Source: Bacilli bacterium | GTDB taxonomy: Bacteria; Bacillota_I; Bacilli_A; RFN20; CAG-826 | Assembly (NCBI GenBank): GCA_016296285.1 | Contig: JAEDJP010000009.1 | Span: 1 to 25,641, forward strand | Direction: 5' to 3' | DNA: 25,641 nt | Shown: one piece after another, positions 15,421 to 23,295 of the stretch | Numbering within the stretch: position 1 is the first letter of the stretch | How the letters are laid out: each line of letters starts with the position of its first letter | Program-made: the position numbers and the translations under genes | The notes under the pieces: generated by a model | What the model saw: the letters and a program-made list of their open reading frames with translations, nothing else | Database searches by the model: none | Told to the model about the DNA's origin: nothing

Positions 15421-17444
15421 AATCGTTCTTCACGTTCTTGATGCTCGGCCCTTCCTACGATTTCGAAGGGAAAAAGCGTTTCAAAGTCGACATCCTTCCC
15501 CTTGCCGCCCTCCTTTTCGCGATCCTCTCGGTCGTCCTTCAGGTGGTTTTGCGCGGATTTGCCCTCGGGATGGACGACATCCGCCTCTTCTTCCCCCTCT
15601 TCCTCTTCTCCTTCAATTTCGGGTTCGTTCCCTATACCGTTTTCTTTGTCGTCTTCTTCTTGCTGCTCGGCCTCATCGTCTATCTCTCGATTCGCGCGGC
15701 CAAGAAGAAATATTCCTTCCTTTATGAAGGCGTTGCTCTCATTTTCGCCCTCGTTTCGATCTTCTACGTCATCTATGACGCCTTCCGCGTTTCGGTGAAC
15801 GCCTCGAACATCGGCCTTTGGCTCGTCATGATGGTTCCCCAGATCCTCCTGTCCCTCGCCGAGCTCATCATGGGGTATCGCCTCGTCCACAAGGCGTTCT
15901 TCGGGACGAAAGAGGTCTTCGAGGACAAGCGGGTCTATTTCGATGGGCAGATCTCGTTGTTTTCCGGGATTGGCCTTGCGATTTGGAACGTCGTCAAGAG
16001 CGTCTTATTCTTCTTCCGCGACTTCTTCGTTCGCGTGGGCAAGGGCTTTGCTTCCTTCGGCAAGAAGGTCGTCGCTTCTTGCGGCGGCGAACAGCTTCGC
16101 GCTTTCTCGCCCAAGACGTCCAAGGATCCCTTGCGCATCGCAATCGTCGTCTCCGGGGTCATCGCCGCGTGCCTTTATTTCCTGTTCCGCGGTGCCCCTG
16201 CCTGCGGGGAAGACATCGCGACCTTCTTCGTCCAGACGTTCACGTTCGCGGACCCCGTCCACATCGTTTTCTTCATCCTCATCCTCTTGGCGCTTGGCGC
16301 GTGCATCGCCCTTTGCATCCTCGCCCACCGGAAACGCTATTATTCGATCGAGGACGGCATCTGCGTCTTCTCCTTCGTCGTCGGCCTCCTCTTCGTCGTG
16401 CACTATTCTTTGCGTTATGGCATCAAAGCGGATAACTGGCTGCTTTATGTCGTGATCTTGTTGCCGCAAATCGTGTTCCTCTGCGCCCTTCTCCCGCATT
16501 TCGTGCGCTTGCTCACCAAAGTCATCGCGGGCAAGAAAACCCCGGTGCAAGAAGAAGACTATCGTCGCAGGATCGCGCATTCCAAAAAAGCGGTGTACCG
16601 CACGGGCGTCTTCCTCAAAAAGAACTGGGGTCAAGTGCTCGTCGTCATCTCGCTCATCTGCCTCGCTCTCGCGGTCCTTTACCCCATCGCGATCCTCTTG
16701 ATGCGCAGCTTCAAGTTCGGGCGCGACGACCTCGTGGATCCTTTCGGCATCCCCTCTCGCTTCACGTTCGACAACTACACCTTCATGTGGGAATACCTGC
16801 AGACGGCCTACATGAATTCGCTTTTGACGACGATCGGGGTCACCGCCGGCACGATGATCCTCGCCTCTTGCCTCGCGTTCGCGTTCATCCGGTTCCATTT
16901 CCCCGGGAAGAACATCCTCTTCTATTGCATCATCGGCCTCATGATGATCCCGGGCATCCTCACGCTCATCTCGCGCTTCCAACTCGTGAACGACATGCAT
17001 CTCGTCGGTTCCCTTTGGGGGATTGTACTGCCCGGCATCGCGGGCTACATCCCGATGGCGTTCATGCTCTTGTTCACCTTCTTCAAAGGCATCCCAAAGG
17101 ATCTCTTCGAGGCCGCGGATATGGATGGCGCGACCGATCTCAAGACGTTCATGCACGTCGTCGTGCCCCTTTCCAAACCAATCCTTTCCACGATCGCCAT
17201 CCAGACGTTCGTCGGGGAATGGAACGACTACCTTTGGGCGAATCTCATCGTCGGCGCGGACGAAAGCAAGCTGACCCTCCCGGTCCTCTTGCAATCCTTG
17301 TCCTCGTCCTATGAGCAGCAAAGCCTCGCGATGAGCGCCCCGTTCGCGGGTTACGTCCTCTCCGCGATCCCCCTCGTCCTCATCTTCATCGTCGCTAGCA
17401 AGCAATTCATCGAAGGCCTCACCTCGGGCGCCTTCAAAATGTAG
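15417..17444 (+). CDS. Sugar ABC transporter permease 2 (MalG type) with a duplicated membrane extension
   Basis: The protein has 675 residues, against about 275-300 for MalG-type permeases. The canonical domain is residues about 400-675, with first segment VLVVISLICLALAVLYPIAI, EAA loop 565-588 (EAADMDGATDLKTFMHVVVP) and a C-terminus ending GLTSGAFKM. Before it lie two related membrane modules (about 21-160 and 236-367), each with about four hydrophobic segments. They match at KKKYSFLYEGV / RKRYYSIEDGI and at MMVPQILLSLAEL / ILLPQIVFLCALL, so the extension looks like an internal duplication. Its job is unknown; regulation or assembly of the transporter is possible. The start is coupled to permease 1 by ATGA. 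The stop TAG is part of the next gene's ribosome binding site. Confidence 0.92.
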   Translation: MKSFFTFLMLGPSYDFEGKKRFKVDILPLAALLFAILSVVLQVVLRGFALGMDDIRLFFPLFLFSFNFGFVPYTVFFVVFFLLLGLIVYLSIRAAKKKYSFLYEGVALIFALVSIFYVIYDAFRVSVNASNIGLWLVMMVPQILLSLAELIMGYRLVHKAFFGTKEVFEDKRVYFDGQISLFSGIGLAIWNVVKSVLFFFRDFFVRVGKGFASFGKKVVASCGGEQLRAFSPKTSKDPLRIAIVVSGVIAACLYFLFRGAPACGEDIATFFVQTFTFADPVHIVFFILILLALGACIALCILAHRKRYYSIEDGICVFSFVVGLLFVVHYSLRYGIKADNWLLYVVILLPQIVFLCALLPHFVRLLTKVIAGKKTPVQEEDYRRRIAHSKKAVYRTGVFLKKNWGQVLVVISLICLALAVLYPIAILLMRSFKFGRDDLVDPFGIPSRFTFDNYTFMWEYLQTAYMNSLLTTIGVTAGTMILASCLAFAFIRFHFPGKNILFYCIIGLMMIPGILTLISRFQLVNDMHLVGSLWGIVLPGIAGYIPMAFMLLFTFFKGIPKDLFEAADMDGATDLKTFMHVVVPLSKPILSTIAIQTFVGEWNDYLWANLIVGADESKLTLPVLLQSLSSSYEQQSLAMSAPFAGYVLSAIPLVLIFIVASKQFIEGLTSGAFKM

Positions 17445-17454
17445 GAGGTATTCC

Positions 17455-18492
17455 ATGAAAAAACCGATTCCCGCCCTCGCTCTTCCGCTTCTCTCTTTGT
17501 TGCTTCTTTCTTGCTCTTCCCCCAGCGAAGTAGCTTCCTCTTCCCCTGTCGATGAACTCCCGACGAGCGAAACCTCGGAAAAGGAGACGTCCTACCAACT
17601 TCTCCTCGACAACACGTTCCAGAACGGTTTCAGCGTTTCACCGGCCTCCGGATCCCGCCAAGACGACGGCTGGATTCCCGACGATCGCTGGGCTCGCGAC
17701 GTCGATTTGACCTATGGTGATTCGAATGGCCCCATCTCGTGGCTCGTCGCCCAACACGGGGACATCTATTCCCTGAATGACAAATACAACAAGTACGTGG
17801 GCGAGAAACCGACGTACGAAGATGGGTACTACACGTTCTTCGACGAATCGAAGAAGATGTCCGTGAACCCCTCTTCCGGCAGCCTTTACCTCGAACTCAA
17901 CGCCTCTAAGGAATATGTTCGCCCGCGCAAAAGCGGCGAGCAGTGGTGCCACTTGCTCTTGAATCAGGGCTTCATGCGCGCCGTGTCCCTCAAAGAAGTG
18001 TCCTCGGTCGATTTCACGATCGATCTCGAACTCAAGAAATGGGAAGACCACATGGATGGCCAAGCCAATCGCGACGTCCATGCCTGCCAATTCCTCATGT
18101 ACCTCGTCATCAAGAGCGAAGCCGCGCTCGACGCGAACGATTTCTTCTGGTTTGGCATCCCCTTCTTCGACAACCGTTATCCAAACGGCCTCCCGGAATC
18201 CGGATTGGTCGATGCCGGCGGCGCAGGCGCCACGTCCAAATTCATCTATGGCATGCCGAGTTCGGACTATTTGCCAAAGGGCTTGCCCCTTGGTTCCAAG
18301 CAAAGCGTGAACGTCGACATCAAGCCCTATATCGGGAACGCCCTCGTGAAGGCCAGAAGCATGGGCTATTTCGTGAATTCCGAGCTCAATGACCTCACGT
18401 TCCAATCCATGAACATCGGTTTTGAAATCCCGGGCACCTATGACTGCGGCATCGAGATCTCGAACTTCACCCTGACCGCCCAATATCTATGA
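17455..18492 (+). CDS. Lipoprotein B of the uncharacterised three-member family
   Basis: The 345-residue protein has lipobox LLSC (Cys20). It shares with lipoproteins A and C the order NTFQNGF (53-59), MSVNPSSGSLYLELN (135-149), WCHLLL (164-169), FFWFGIPFFDNRY (230-242), FIYGMPSSDYL (263-273), DIKPYIGNAL (288-297) and MNIGFEIPG (319-327). It lacks the QWWTPF segment seen in the other two, so it is the most diverged. It lies between permease 2 and the ATPase, with AGGAGG overlapping the upstream stop. Its place inside the transporter genes suggests a surface role in capturing the same substrate. No catalytic motif was recognised. Confidence 0.8.
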   Translation: MKKPIPALALPLLSLLLLSCSSPSEVASSSPVDELPTSETSEKETSYQLLLDNTFQNGFSVSPASGSRQDDGWIPDDRWARDVDLTYGDSNGPISWLVAQHGDIYSLNDKYNKYVGEKPTYEDGYYTFFDESKKMSVNPSSGSLYLELNASKEYVRPRKSGEQWCHLLLNQGFMRAVSLKEVSSVDFTIDLELKKWEDHMDGQANRDVHACQFLMYLVIKSEAALDANDFFWFGIPFFDNRYPNGLPESGLVDAGGAGATSKFIYGMPSSDYLPKGLPLGSKQSVNVDIKPYIGNALVKARSMGYFVNSELNDLTFQSMNIGFEIPGTYDCGIEISNFTLTAQYL

Positions 18493-18502
18493 GGGAACAT
18501 CT

Positions 18503-19597
18503 ATGCCAAGCGTTCAACTGAAACATATCAACAAGATCTACGACAACAACGTCCAGGCCGTCTTCGACTTCAACCTCGACATCAAGGACCGCGAATTCAT
18601 CGTCTTCGTCGGCCCTTCCGGATGTGGCAAGTCGACCACCTTGCGCATGATCGCGGGACTCGAAGAAATCACCGACGGTGAACTCTTCATCGACGGCGTC
18701 TACAGCAACGACACCCTCCCAAAGAACCGTGATATCGCGATGGTTTTCCAAAACTACGCGCTTTATCCGCACATGAGCGTCTACGAGAACATGGCGTTCG
18801 GCCTCAAGAACCGCCATATCCCAAAAGATGAAATAGACGCGCGCGTGAAAGAAGCCGCGGATATCCTTGGCATTCGGGAATACCTCGATCGCAAGCCCAA
18901 GGCTTTGTCGGGCGGCCAATGCCAACGCGTTGCCCTCGGTCGTGCGATCGTGCGCCACGCGAAGGTCTTCCTCATGGACGAGCCGCTTTCGAACCTCGAT
19001 GCGAAACTCCGCGTTCAGATGCGTTCCCAGATCATCAAGATCCATGAACGGATCGGGGCCATCACGATTTATGTCACCCATGACCAGACGGAAGCCATGA
19101 CGATGGCGGACCGCATCGTCGTCATGAACAAGGGCCACATCCAGCAAATCGGCACCCCGAGAGAGATTTACAACCACCCCGCGAATCTCTTCGTCGCCGG
19201 ATTCATCGGCACCCCTCAGATGAATTTCCTGCCTTGCCGTTATGTTCCGGGCACGCTGGAGATTCTATCCAAGGACGGGAAAACCGTCTCTTCCTTGCCT
19301 CTTAACCCCGCCCAAGCAATGCGTTTGGAAGGCAAAGAGGGCGCACTTTTGACCCTTGGCGTCCGCCCCGAAGACATCGAGGTGGATCTTGGGGGCGACA
19401 AGGCTGGATTCGCGACCGAGGCAGACGTCGTCGAGCTGCTCGGCCACAACCAGATCGTCCATTGCGATTTCGGTGGAACGGAAGTACAAATCGAGATTTC
19501 CTCCAAGAAGGAGGTCAAGATGCACGACCCGGTGTCCCTTAAGATTCTCTCCGAGTTCATTCACGTCTTCGACGAGAAAGAAAAGGCGTTGTTCTAA
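18503..19597 (+). CDS. Sugar ABC transporter ATPase (MsmK/UgpC/MalK type)
   Basis: The 364-residue protein has Walker A GPSGCGKST (37-45), Q-loop VFQNYALYPH (81-90), signature LSGGQCQRVALGRA (135-148), Walker B VFLMDEP (155-161), D-loop SNLD and switch His193. A C-terminal TOBE/OB regulatory region (about 235-364) opens with QMNFLPCRY, typical of the MalK/UgpC class. Position 140 is Cys where Arg is usual (LSGGQRQRV). It should power the two permeases encoded upstream. In many Gram-positive sugar loci this ATPase is encoded elsewhere and shared, so its presence makes the operon self-sufficient. It starts 10 bases after lipoprotein B and is the last gene before the terminator. Confidence 0.95.
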   Translation: MPSVQLKHINKIYDNNVQAVFDFNLDIKDREFIVFVGPSGCGKSTTLRMIAGLEEITDGELFIDGVYSNDTLPKNRDIAMVFQNYALYPHMSVYENMAFGLKNRHIPKDEIDARVKEAADILGIREYLDRKPKALSGGQCQRVALGRAIVRHAKVFLMDEPLSNLDAKLRVQMRSQIIKIHERIGAITIYVTHDQTEAMTMADRIVVMNKGHIQQIGTPREIYNHPANLFVAGFIGTPQMNFLPCRYVPGTLEILSKDGKTVSSLPLNPAQAMRLEGKEGALLTLGVRPEDIEVDLGGDKAGFATEADVVELLGHNQIVHCDFGGTEVQIEISSKKEVKMHDPVSLKILSEFIHVFDEKEKALF

Positions 19598-19610
19598 TCG
19601 CGAGGAAAGG

Positions 19611-19644
19611 GCCGAATCCCCGTTGGCGGGAACGGCTCTTTTTC
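19611..19644 (+). terminator. Terminator of the uptake operon
   Basis: GCCG (19611-19614) and TCCC (19617-19620) pair with GGGA (19628-19631) and CGGC (19633-19636), with a small internal loop, followed by TCTTTTTC. It starts 13 bases after the ATPase stop. Confidence 0.75.
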
Positions 19645-19660
19645 GTTGTTCTGAGAAAAG

Positions 19661-19700
19661 AAAAGAGCACAATCCAAGACGACGGGTCATGGATGTGCCC
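19661..19700 (-). terminator. Terminator of the lipoprotein C gene
   Basis: On the minus strand GGGCACATCCA pairs with TGGATTGTGCTC (one bulged base, one G-T pair) around a 13-base loop, and TTTTCTTTT follows. It is convergent with the operon terminator. Confidence 0.75.
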
Positions 19701-19707
19701 TTTCTCT

Positions 19708-20883
19708 TTATTCCAAAATCGTCGCGTGGATATCGAGATTCGATAAGGTGCTGGACACCTTGTATTGGCCGGGCAACTCCCAGCCGAAATTCATGTAAGT
19801 GAGATAGAGATTGTTCCAAAGGCAATTCGGCAGATAGTCGTTTTTGACCCCATAGATGAACGCTTCCTTCAAAAGATCGAGGACGTCTATGCGAATTCTG
19901 TAGGTGTGGTTCATCTCGACCGGGCCACGTCCCATGTAGAATTGGTTCGAGATGGAATAGATCATGCGATTGGTCGATCCCACGAATCCCGTGTCGCCGC
20001 CGATGTAGCGATCGACATAATTGTAACGCGAATCATAGATGGGGACGCCAAACCACATGCCGGTGCCGTTCTTGCCCACTTCGTTTGGATCGCTATCTGC
20101 CGGGACGCGGTTGAAAAGGCAGAAATAGAACAGCAGCTGAGCGCATTCCGAGCCGGTTGGCTGGCCTTCGCCTAGATACGTCGATTCCTCGATCGTGACA
20201 TCCATCTCAACGTAGAGATCCTCGAACGTCGAGGGGCTTTTCACGAGTTCTGCGGGGAAGTTTTGCTGAATGAGGAAGTGCGACCAAGATGCTTGGGGAT
20301 CGCGGGGACCGCCGAACTTTTCCTGGTATTCCTTGTCCGCGTCAAGCTCCATGTGAAGCGAGCCTTCGTTCGTGTTGACCTCGAGACGTCTCGACTCGTT
20401 TTCGTATATATGGGTGTCCCCGTTTTTGGAATACTCGGCATTCACGAAGTTATAGGGGGTCCACCACTGACACATCGTCCAGTAGTAAGAATGGTCCGCT
20501 TCTGGATTGTAGAAATCCGTTTCGGCTTCCCCGTTGTAGTCGATGAGCCGATCTTCCACATGCGCGGTCGTGGTCTCGGGCGAGAAGAGGCCGAACCCGT
20601 TCTTGAAGGAAGAATCCGATAGCAAGGAATCGTCGCGACGGAGCTTGTACTTCTCTTTGAGGTTCACGGTTTCCTCGGGGCTCGACTCCTCTTTTGAAGA
20701 TTCTTCGGGAGAGGATTCTTCTGAGGAAACCTCGGAGGAGGAATCGATGGATTCTTTGGATTCCGTCGAGAGGGAGGAATCCTCTATCGTCCCCTCGTCG
20801 GACGAGGAAAGCTCTTCAACCGGGGTTCCGCAGGCGGAAAGAGCGAGGACGGAGAGCATCAATAAACCAAAGGACTTTTTCAT
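19708..20883 (-). CDS. Lipoprotein C of the uncharacterised three-member family
   Basis: The 391-residue protein has lipobox LSAC (Cys18) and a long Ser/Glu linker (about 26-75). The domain is closest to lipoprotein A: F.NGF (93-97), CQWWTPYNFVNAEYSKNG (138-155), HIYENESRRLEVN (158-170), WSHFLIQQNF (200-209), MWFGVPIYDSRY (276-287), GFVGSTNRMIYS (299-310) and MNFGWELPG (364-372). It stands alone after the operon, on the opposite strand, with AAAGGAG 9 bases before its ATG and its own terminator. It probably shares the substrate of the uptake operon but could be regulated separately: an inverted repeat lies 100 bases upstream. Function is unknown; glycan binding is inferred from context only. 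Confidence 0.8.
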   Translation of the reverse strand: MKKSFGLLMLSVLALSACGTPVEELSSSDEGTIEDSSLSTESKESIDSSSEVSSEESSPEESSKEESSPEETVNLKEKYKLRRDDSLLSDSSFKNGFGLFSPETTTAHVEDRLIDYNGEAETDFYNPEADHSYYWTMCQWWTPYNFVNAEYSKNGDTHIYENESRRLEVNTNEGSLHMELDADKEYQEKFGGPRDPQASWSHFLIQQNFPAELVKSPSTFEDLYVEMDVTIEESTYLGEGQPTGSECAQLLFYFCLFNRVPADSDPNEVGKNGTGMWFGVPIYDSRYNYVDRYIGGDTGFVGSTNRMIYSISNQFYMGRGPVEMNHTYRIRIDVLDLLKEAFIYGVKNDYLPNCLWNNLYLTYMNFGWELPGQYKVSSTLSNLDIHATILE

Positions 20884-20983
20884 GGAAAGTGGCTCCTTTC
20901 ATGTGTCGAAACGTCAAAAGAGTTCCTATTTAGTATAACCATGAACAAAGGAAACCTTCTCTTTGAGCGGTCTTTTGATTGCT

Positions 20984-21004
20984 TTTCTTGATAACGTCAA
21001 GAAA
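20984..21004 (-). promoter_or_regulatory. Inverted repeat TTTCTTGA-TAACG-TCAAGAAA, candidate operator
   Basis: Two perfect 8-bp arms around 5 bases lie in the 175-base gap upstream of lipoprotein C and downstream of the aldo/keto reductase. A possible -10 (TATACT, minus strand 20937-20932) lies between it and the gene, without a clear -35. No T-run follows, so it is more likely a protein-binding site than a terminator. Confidence 0.45.
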
Positions 21005-21058
21005 CGTTGATGTTTTGCAGTGAATGATGGGCGAACGAGCGAAAAAAGAGAAGGGGCA

Positions 21059-21946
21059 TTAAGGCAAAAAGTGGCCGGTCGCCTTGTAGAGTTCGTACCA
21101 ATCGCTCTTGCTCAAACGGATGGATTCCCCGTCAATTGCCTCTTGGATATGCGCGGGATTCGTCGAGCCGATGACGACCTCGATATCTTTCGTAAGGGCA
21201 AGAAGGAAGGCGGTCGCAATCGCGCATTTGGACGTCTGGTATTTCTTGGCCAAGTTGTACAAGGCTGTATTGATTTCCGGATAAGAGTCCCAATCGAAAA
21301 TGGACCCTTCAAAGAACCCTGCCTGAAATGGCGACCAGCATTGGATCGTGATCTCGTGCTCTTTGAGGTAGAAGAAGAGGTCGTCCGCTTCCTTGCTCGT
21401 TTTGTCGGAGGGGACGTTCGTCATGAACGTTTGTTCGACCATGGTGAGGTTTCCAAGGCCCAGCTGAACCTGATCGCAAACAAGGGGCGCCCGGAGTTTT
21501 TTGCTGAGGTAACGAATTTGGGAGGCGTTGAAATTCGAGACGCCGAAGCGGCGAACGATGCCAGACATCTCGAGTTCCCAAAACGCTTTCCCGATTTCCT
21601 CGTTATCCATGAAGATGTCGGGACGGTGAAGCAGCAAACCATCGAGATATCCACATTGGAGACGCTCAATACATGCGTTCACATGGGAGATGATGTAGTC
21701 CTTGGAACAGTCGTAGCCCGTTCCTTCTAGCGAGATGCCGACTTTGGTTTGGAGATAGAAGGACTGTCTCAAATCGAAGCGATCCTTAAAGACCTCTCCG
21801 AGCAGAGATTCGCATCGAGTGCCCCCATAGATATCTGCGATATCGATCTTGGTGATCCCTTTCGATAAAGCGAATTCGAGTAGATGGGTCAGCTCTTCTT
21901 TGCTCATGGACTCGATTCTCATCATTCCCAAAACGATTCTGGACAT
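21059..21946 (-). CDS. Aldo/keto reductase family oxidoreductase
   Basis: The 295-residue cytoplasmic protein has the family tetrad at normal spacing: Asp35 and Tyr40 (DIADIYGG), Lys68 (LQTKVGI) and His107 (LLLHRPD). RRFGVSNFNASQIRYL and VVIGSTNPAHIQEAI are the usual middle and NADP-binding late motifs. It resembles the YdhF branch (short N-terminus, LHRPD). It should reduce a carbonyl of a sugar or small aldehyde with NADPH. The start is supported by AAAGGAGAAGCCT just before the ATG. It is divergent from the LacI-family regulator across a 211-base gap and upstream of lipoprotein C on the same strand; no strong terminator lies between, so the two may be co-transcribed. The substrate is unknown. 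Confidence 0.92.
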   Translation of the reverse strand: MSRIVLGMMRIESMSKEELTHLLEFALSKGITKIDIADIYGGTRCESLLGEVFKDRFDLRQSFYLQTKVGISLEGTGYDCSKDYIISHVNACIERLQCGYLDGLLLHRPDIFMDNEEIGKAFWELEMSGIVRRFGVSNFNASQIRYLSKKLRAPLVCDQVQLGLGNLTMVEQTFMTNVPSDKTSKEADDLFFYLKEHEITIQCWSPFQAGFFEGSIFDWDSYPEINTALYNLAKKYQTSKCAIATAFLLALTKDIEVVIGSTNPAHIQEAIDGESIRLSKSDWYELYKATGHFLP

Positions 21947-21986
21947 AGGCTTCTCCTTTCGCGTTCCCCGCTAGAATATCAAGTTT

Positions 21987-22011
21987 GGCGGGCAGGCAAA
22001 AGAGGCCCGCC
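21987..22011. promoter_or_regulatory. GC-rich hairpin in the divergent aldo/keto reductase - LacI gap
   Basis: GGCGGGC (21987-21993) and GCCCGCC (22005-22011) form a perfect 7-bp stem with an 11-base loop, 41 bases from the reductase start. A candidate minus-strand -10 (TATTCT, 21978-21973) lies beside it. No terminator T-run; either an operator or a leader structure. Confidence 0.35.
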
Positions 22012-22121
22012 TTCTCTTGCGGATAAATAGACAAAATCAGTACGGGGTAATGATGCTCGTTGTCCGGCCACCGCTCTCGGAGGGAAGGCCGAAGGCAAGC
22101 AAGCGACAAGGAAACAGCGAC

Positions 22122-22139
22122 ATCCAAGACGTTTTGGAT
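22122..22139 (+). promoter_or_regulatory. LacI-type operator just upstream of the LacI-family gene
   Basis: ATCCAAGACGTTTTGGAT is palindromic at 16 of 18 positions with a central CpG, the usual form of LacI-family operators. It ends 18 bases before the ATG at 22158, where bound repressor would block transcription or elongation; autoregulation is likely. Confidence 0.6.
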
Positions 22140-22157
22140 TATCCTTTTCTTTAAAGC

Positions 22158-23168
22158 ATGGCCAAAAAAGTCTCGATTTACGATGTCGCTCGCTACGCCC
22201 ACGTGTCTGCCGCTTCCGTGTCCTATGTGATCAACGGGGTCGACAAGGTTTCGAACGCCACGCGCAAGAAAGTCCTCAAAGGCATCCAAGAGCTTGGATA
22301 CACCCGTTCTCGCAGCGCGGTCTCTCTGTCTACGGGCCACTCCCATATGCTCGCGCTCATTCTGCCGTGGGAAGACCTTTCCATCGCCTTTACCCAAAAC
22401 CCGTTCTACGGGGAGTTCATCGGCACGTTCGAAAAGGAAATCGCCTCTTCTGGCTACGAACTCATCATCGAGCCTTCAACCGTGGAGAAAAACCTCGTTT
22501 CTTGGGCGACCTCTCTTGGGGTGGATGGCTTTATCGTTCTCGGCAGGATGACGGATACCTTGTACAAGGGCTTGAGCAAGCTGAACGTCCCGACGGTTCT
22601 TGTGGACGTGTATGACGAGCATGCAGGCGAATATGCAAACATCCGGATCGACGACGTGCGGGGCGCTTATCTTGCGACCTCCCATCTTCTGGAACTCGGA
22701 CATCGCGATATCGCCTTCGTCGGCGGCGACGTCGCCCATTCCATCGTGGATCAAAAACGATACCATGGGTACGAGATGGCGATGAACGAAAGGGGTCTTT
22801 GTCCCATTTGCTTGTCCTTCGCGGCGACGTTTGTCGGTGGTCAAGAAGCCGCGGAGGCGATCCTGAAAACGCCAAACGTCACCGCGGTCTTCTGTGCCGC
22901 GGACATCATGGCCATCGGCATGATCCGTCAATTCCATTTGCTCGGCAAGCGCTTGCCGGAAGAGATTTCCATTGTGGGCTTTGACGACATCCAGGCCGCG
23001 GAATACGTAAGCCCGAGCCTCACGACCATCCATCAGGACATCCCGGAGAAGGCAAGGCTTAGTGCCGAAATGATTCTCAACGGCATTCGCCTTGGCAAGA
23101 TGAACGTTTCCAAAGAGCGTCTCGAACCTCGTCTGGTCTCTCGCGAGAGCTCTGCGCGCCTAGGTTAA
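22158..23168 (+). CDS. LacI-family transcriptional regulator
   Basis: The 336-residue protein has the LacI helix-turn-helix and hinge helix (residues 5-60; VSIYDVARYAHVSAASVSYVING). It then has a periplasmic-binding-like sensor domain: DGFIVLGR, IRIDDVRGAYLATSHLLELGHRDIAFVGG, VFCAADIMAIGMIRQ and SIVGFDDIQAAEYVSPSLTTI are all family hallmarks. It should bind a sugar ligand and control the nearby glycan genes. A palindromic operator sits just before it, and a cre-type site lies in the promoter of the hydrolase gene downstream. The start is fixed by the family N-terminus, yet no Shine-Dalgarno sequence is visible (CTTTTCTTTAAAGC precedes the ATG), so translation may be weak. A strong terminator separates it from the next gene. 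Confidence 0.93.
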   Translation: MAKKVSIYDVARYAHVSAASVSYVINGVDKVSNATRKKVLKGIQELGYTRSRSAVSLSTGHSHMLALILPWEDLSIAFTQNPFYGEFIGTFEKEIASSGYELIIEPSTVEKNLVSWATSLGVDGFIVLGRMTDTLYKGLSKLNVPTVLVDVYDEHAGEYANIRIDDVRGAYLATSHLLELGHRDIAFVGGDVAHSIVDQKRYHGYEMAMNERGLCPICLSFAATFVGGQEAAEAILKTPNVTAVFCAADIMAIGMIRQFHLLGKRLPEEISIVGFDDIQAAEYVSPSLTTIHQDIPEKARLSAEMILNGIRLGKMNVSKERLEPRLVSRESSARLG

Positions 23169-23186
23169 TAAATTCAGGATTTTTTC

Positions 23187-23218
23187 ACGGGATATACGTA
23201 GTATATATCCCGTTTTTT
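23187..23218 (+). terminator. Terminator of the LacI-family gene
   Basis: ACGGGATATA (23187-23196) pairs perfectly with TATATCCCGT (23204-23213) around 7 bases, followed by a run of six T. It begins 18 bases after the stop. Confidence 0.92.
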
Positions 23219-23241
23219 AGTTAACCGCTTAACGAAAATGT

Positions 23242-23270
23242 TTGTCAAATGGAAGCGCTTTCAACAAAAT
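23242..23270 (+). promoter_or_regulatory. Promoter with embedded cre-type operator for the GH-N hydrolase gene
   Basis: TTGTCA (23242-23247), a 17-base spacer and CAAAAT (23265-23270) form a plausible promoter. The spacer holds TGGAAGCGCTTTCA (23250-23263), an exact match to the CcpA/LacI cre form TGNAANCGNTNNCA. A bound repressor would exclude RNA polymerase. A second short inverted repeat, GTTAACCGCTTAAC (23220-23233), lies just upstream. Confidence 0.7.
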
Positions 23271-23295
23271 GTAATCATCGAAAGTGAGTTTGCGC

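Noticed and set aside
16005..17456. 483-codon minus-strand frame rich in Glu/Asp/Arg
   Set aside because: The composition is the antisense image of membrane-segment codons of permease 2; not a gene.
21987..22011. GC-rich hairpin as a terminator
   Set aside because: It lies between two divergent genes, so neither strand needs a terminator there, and no T-run follows.
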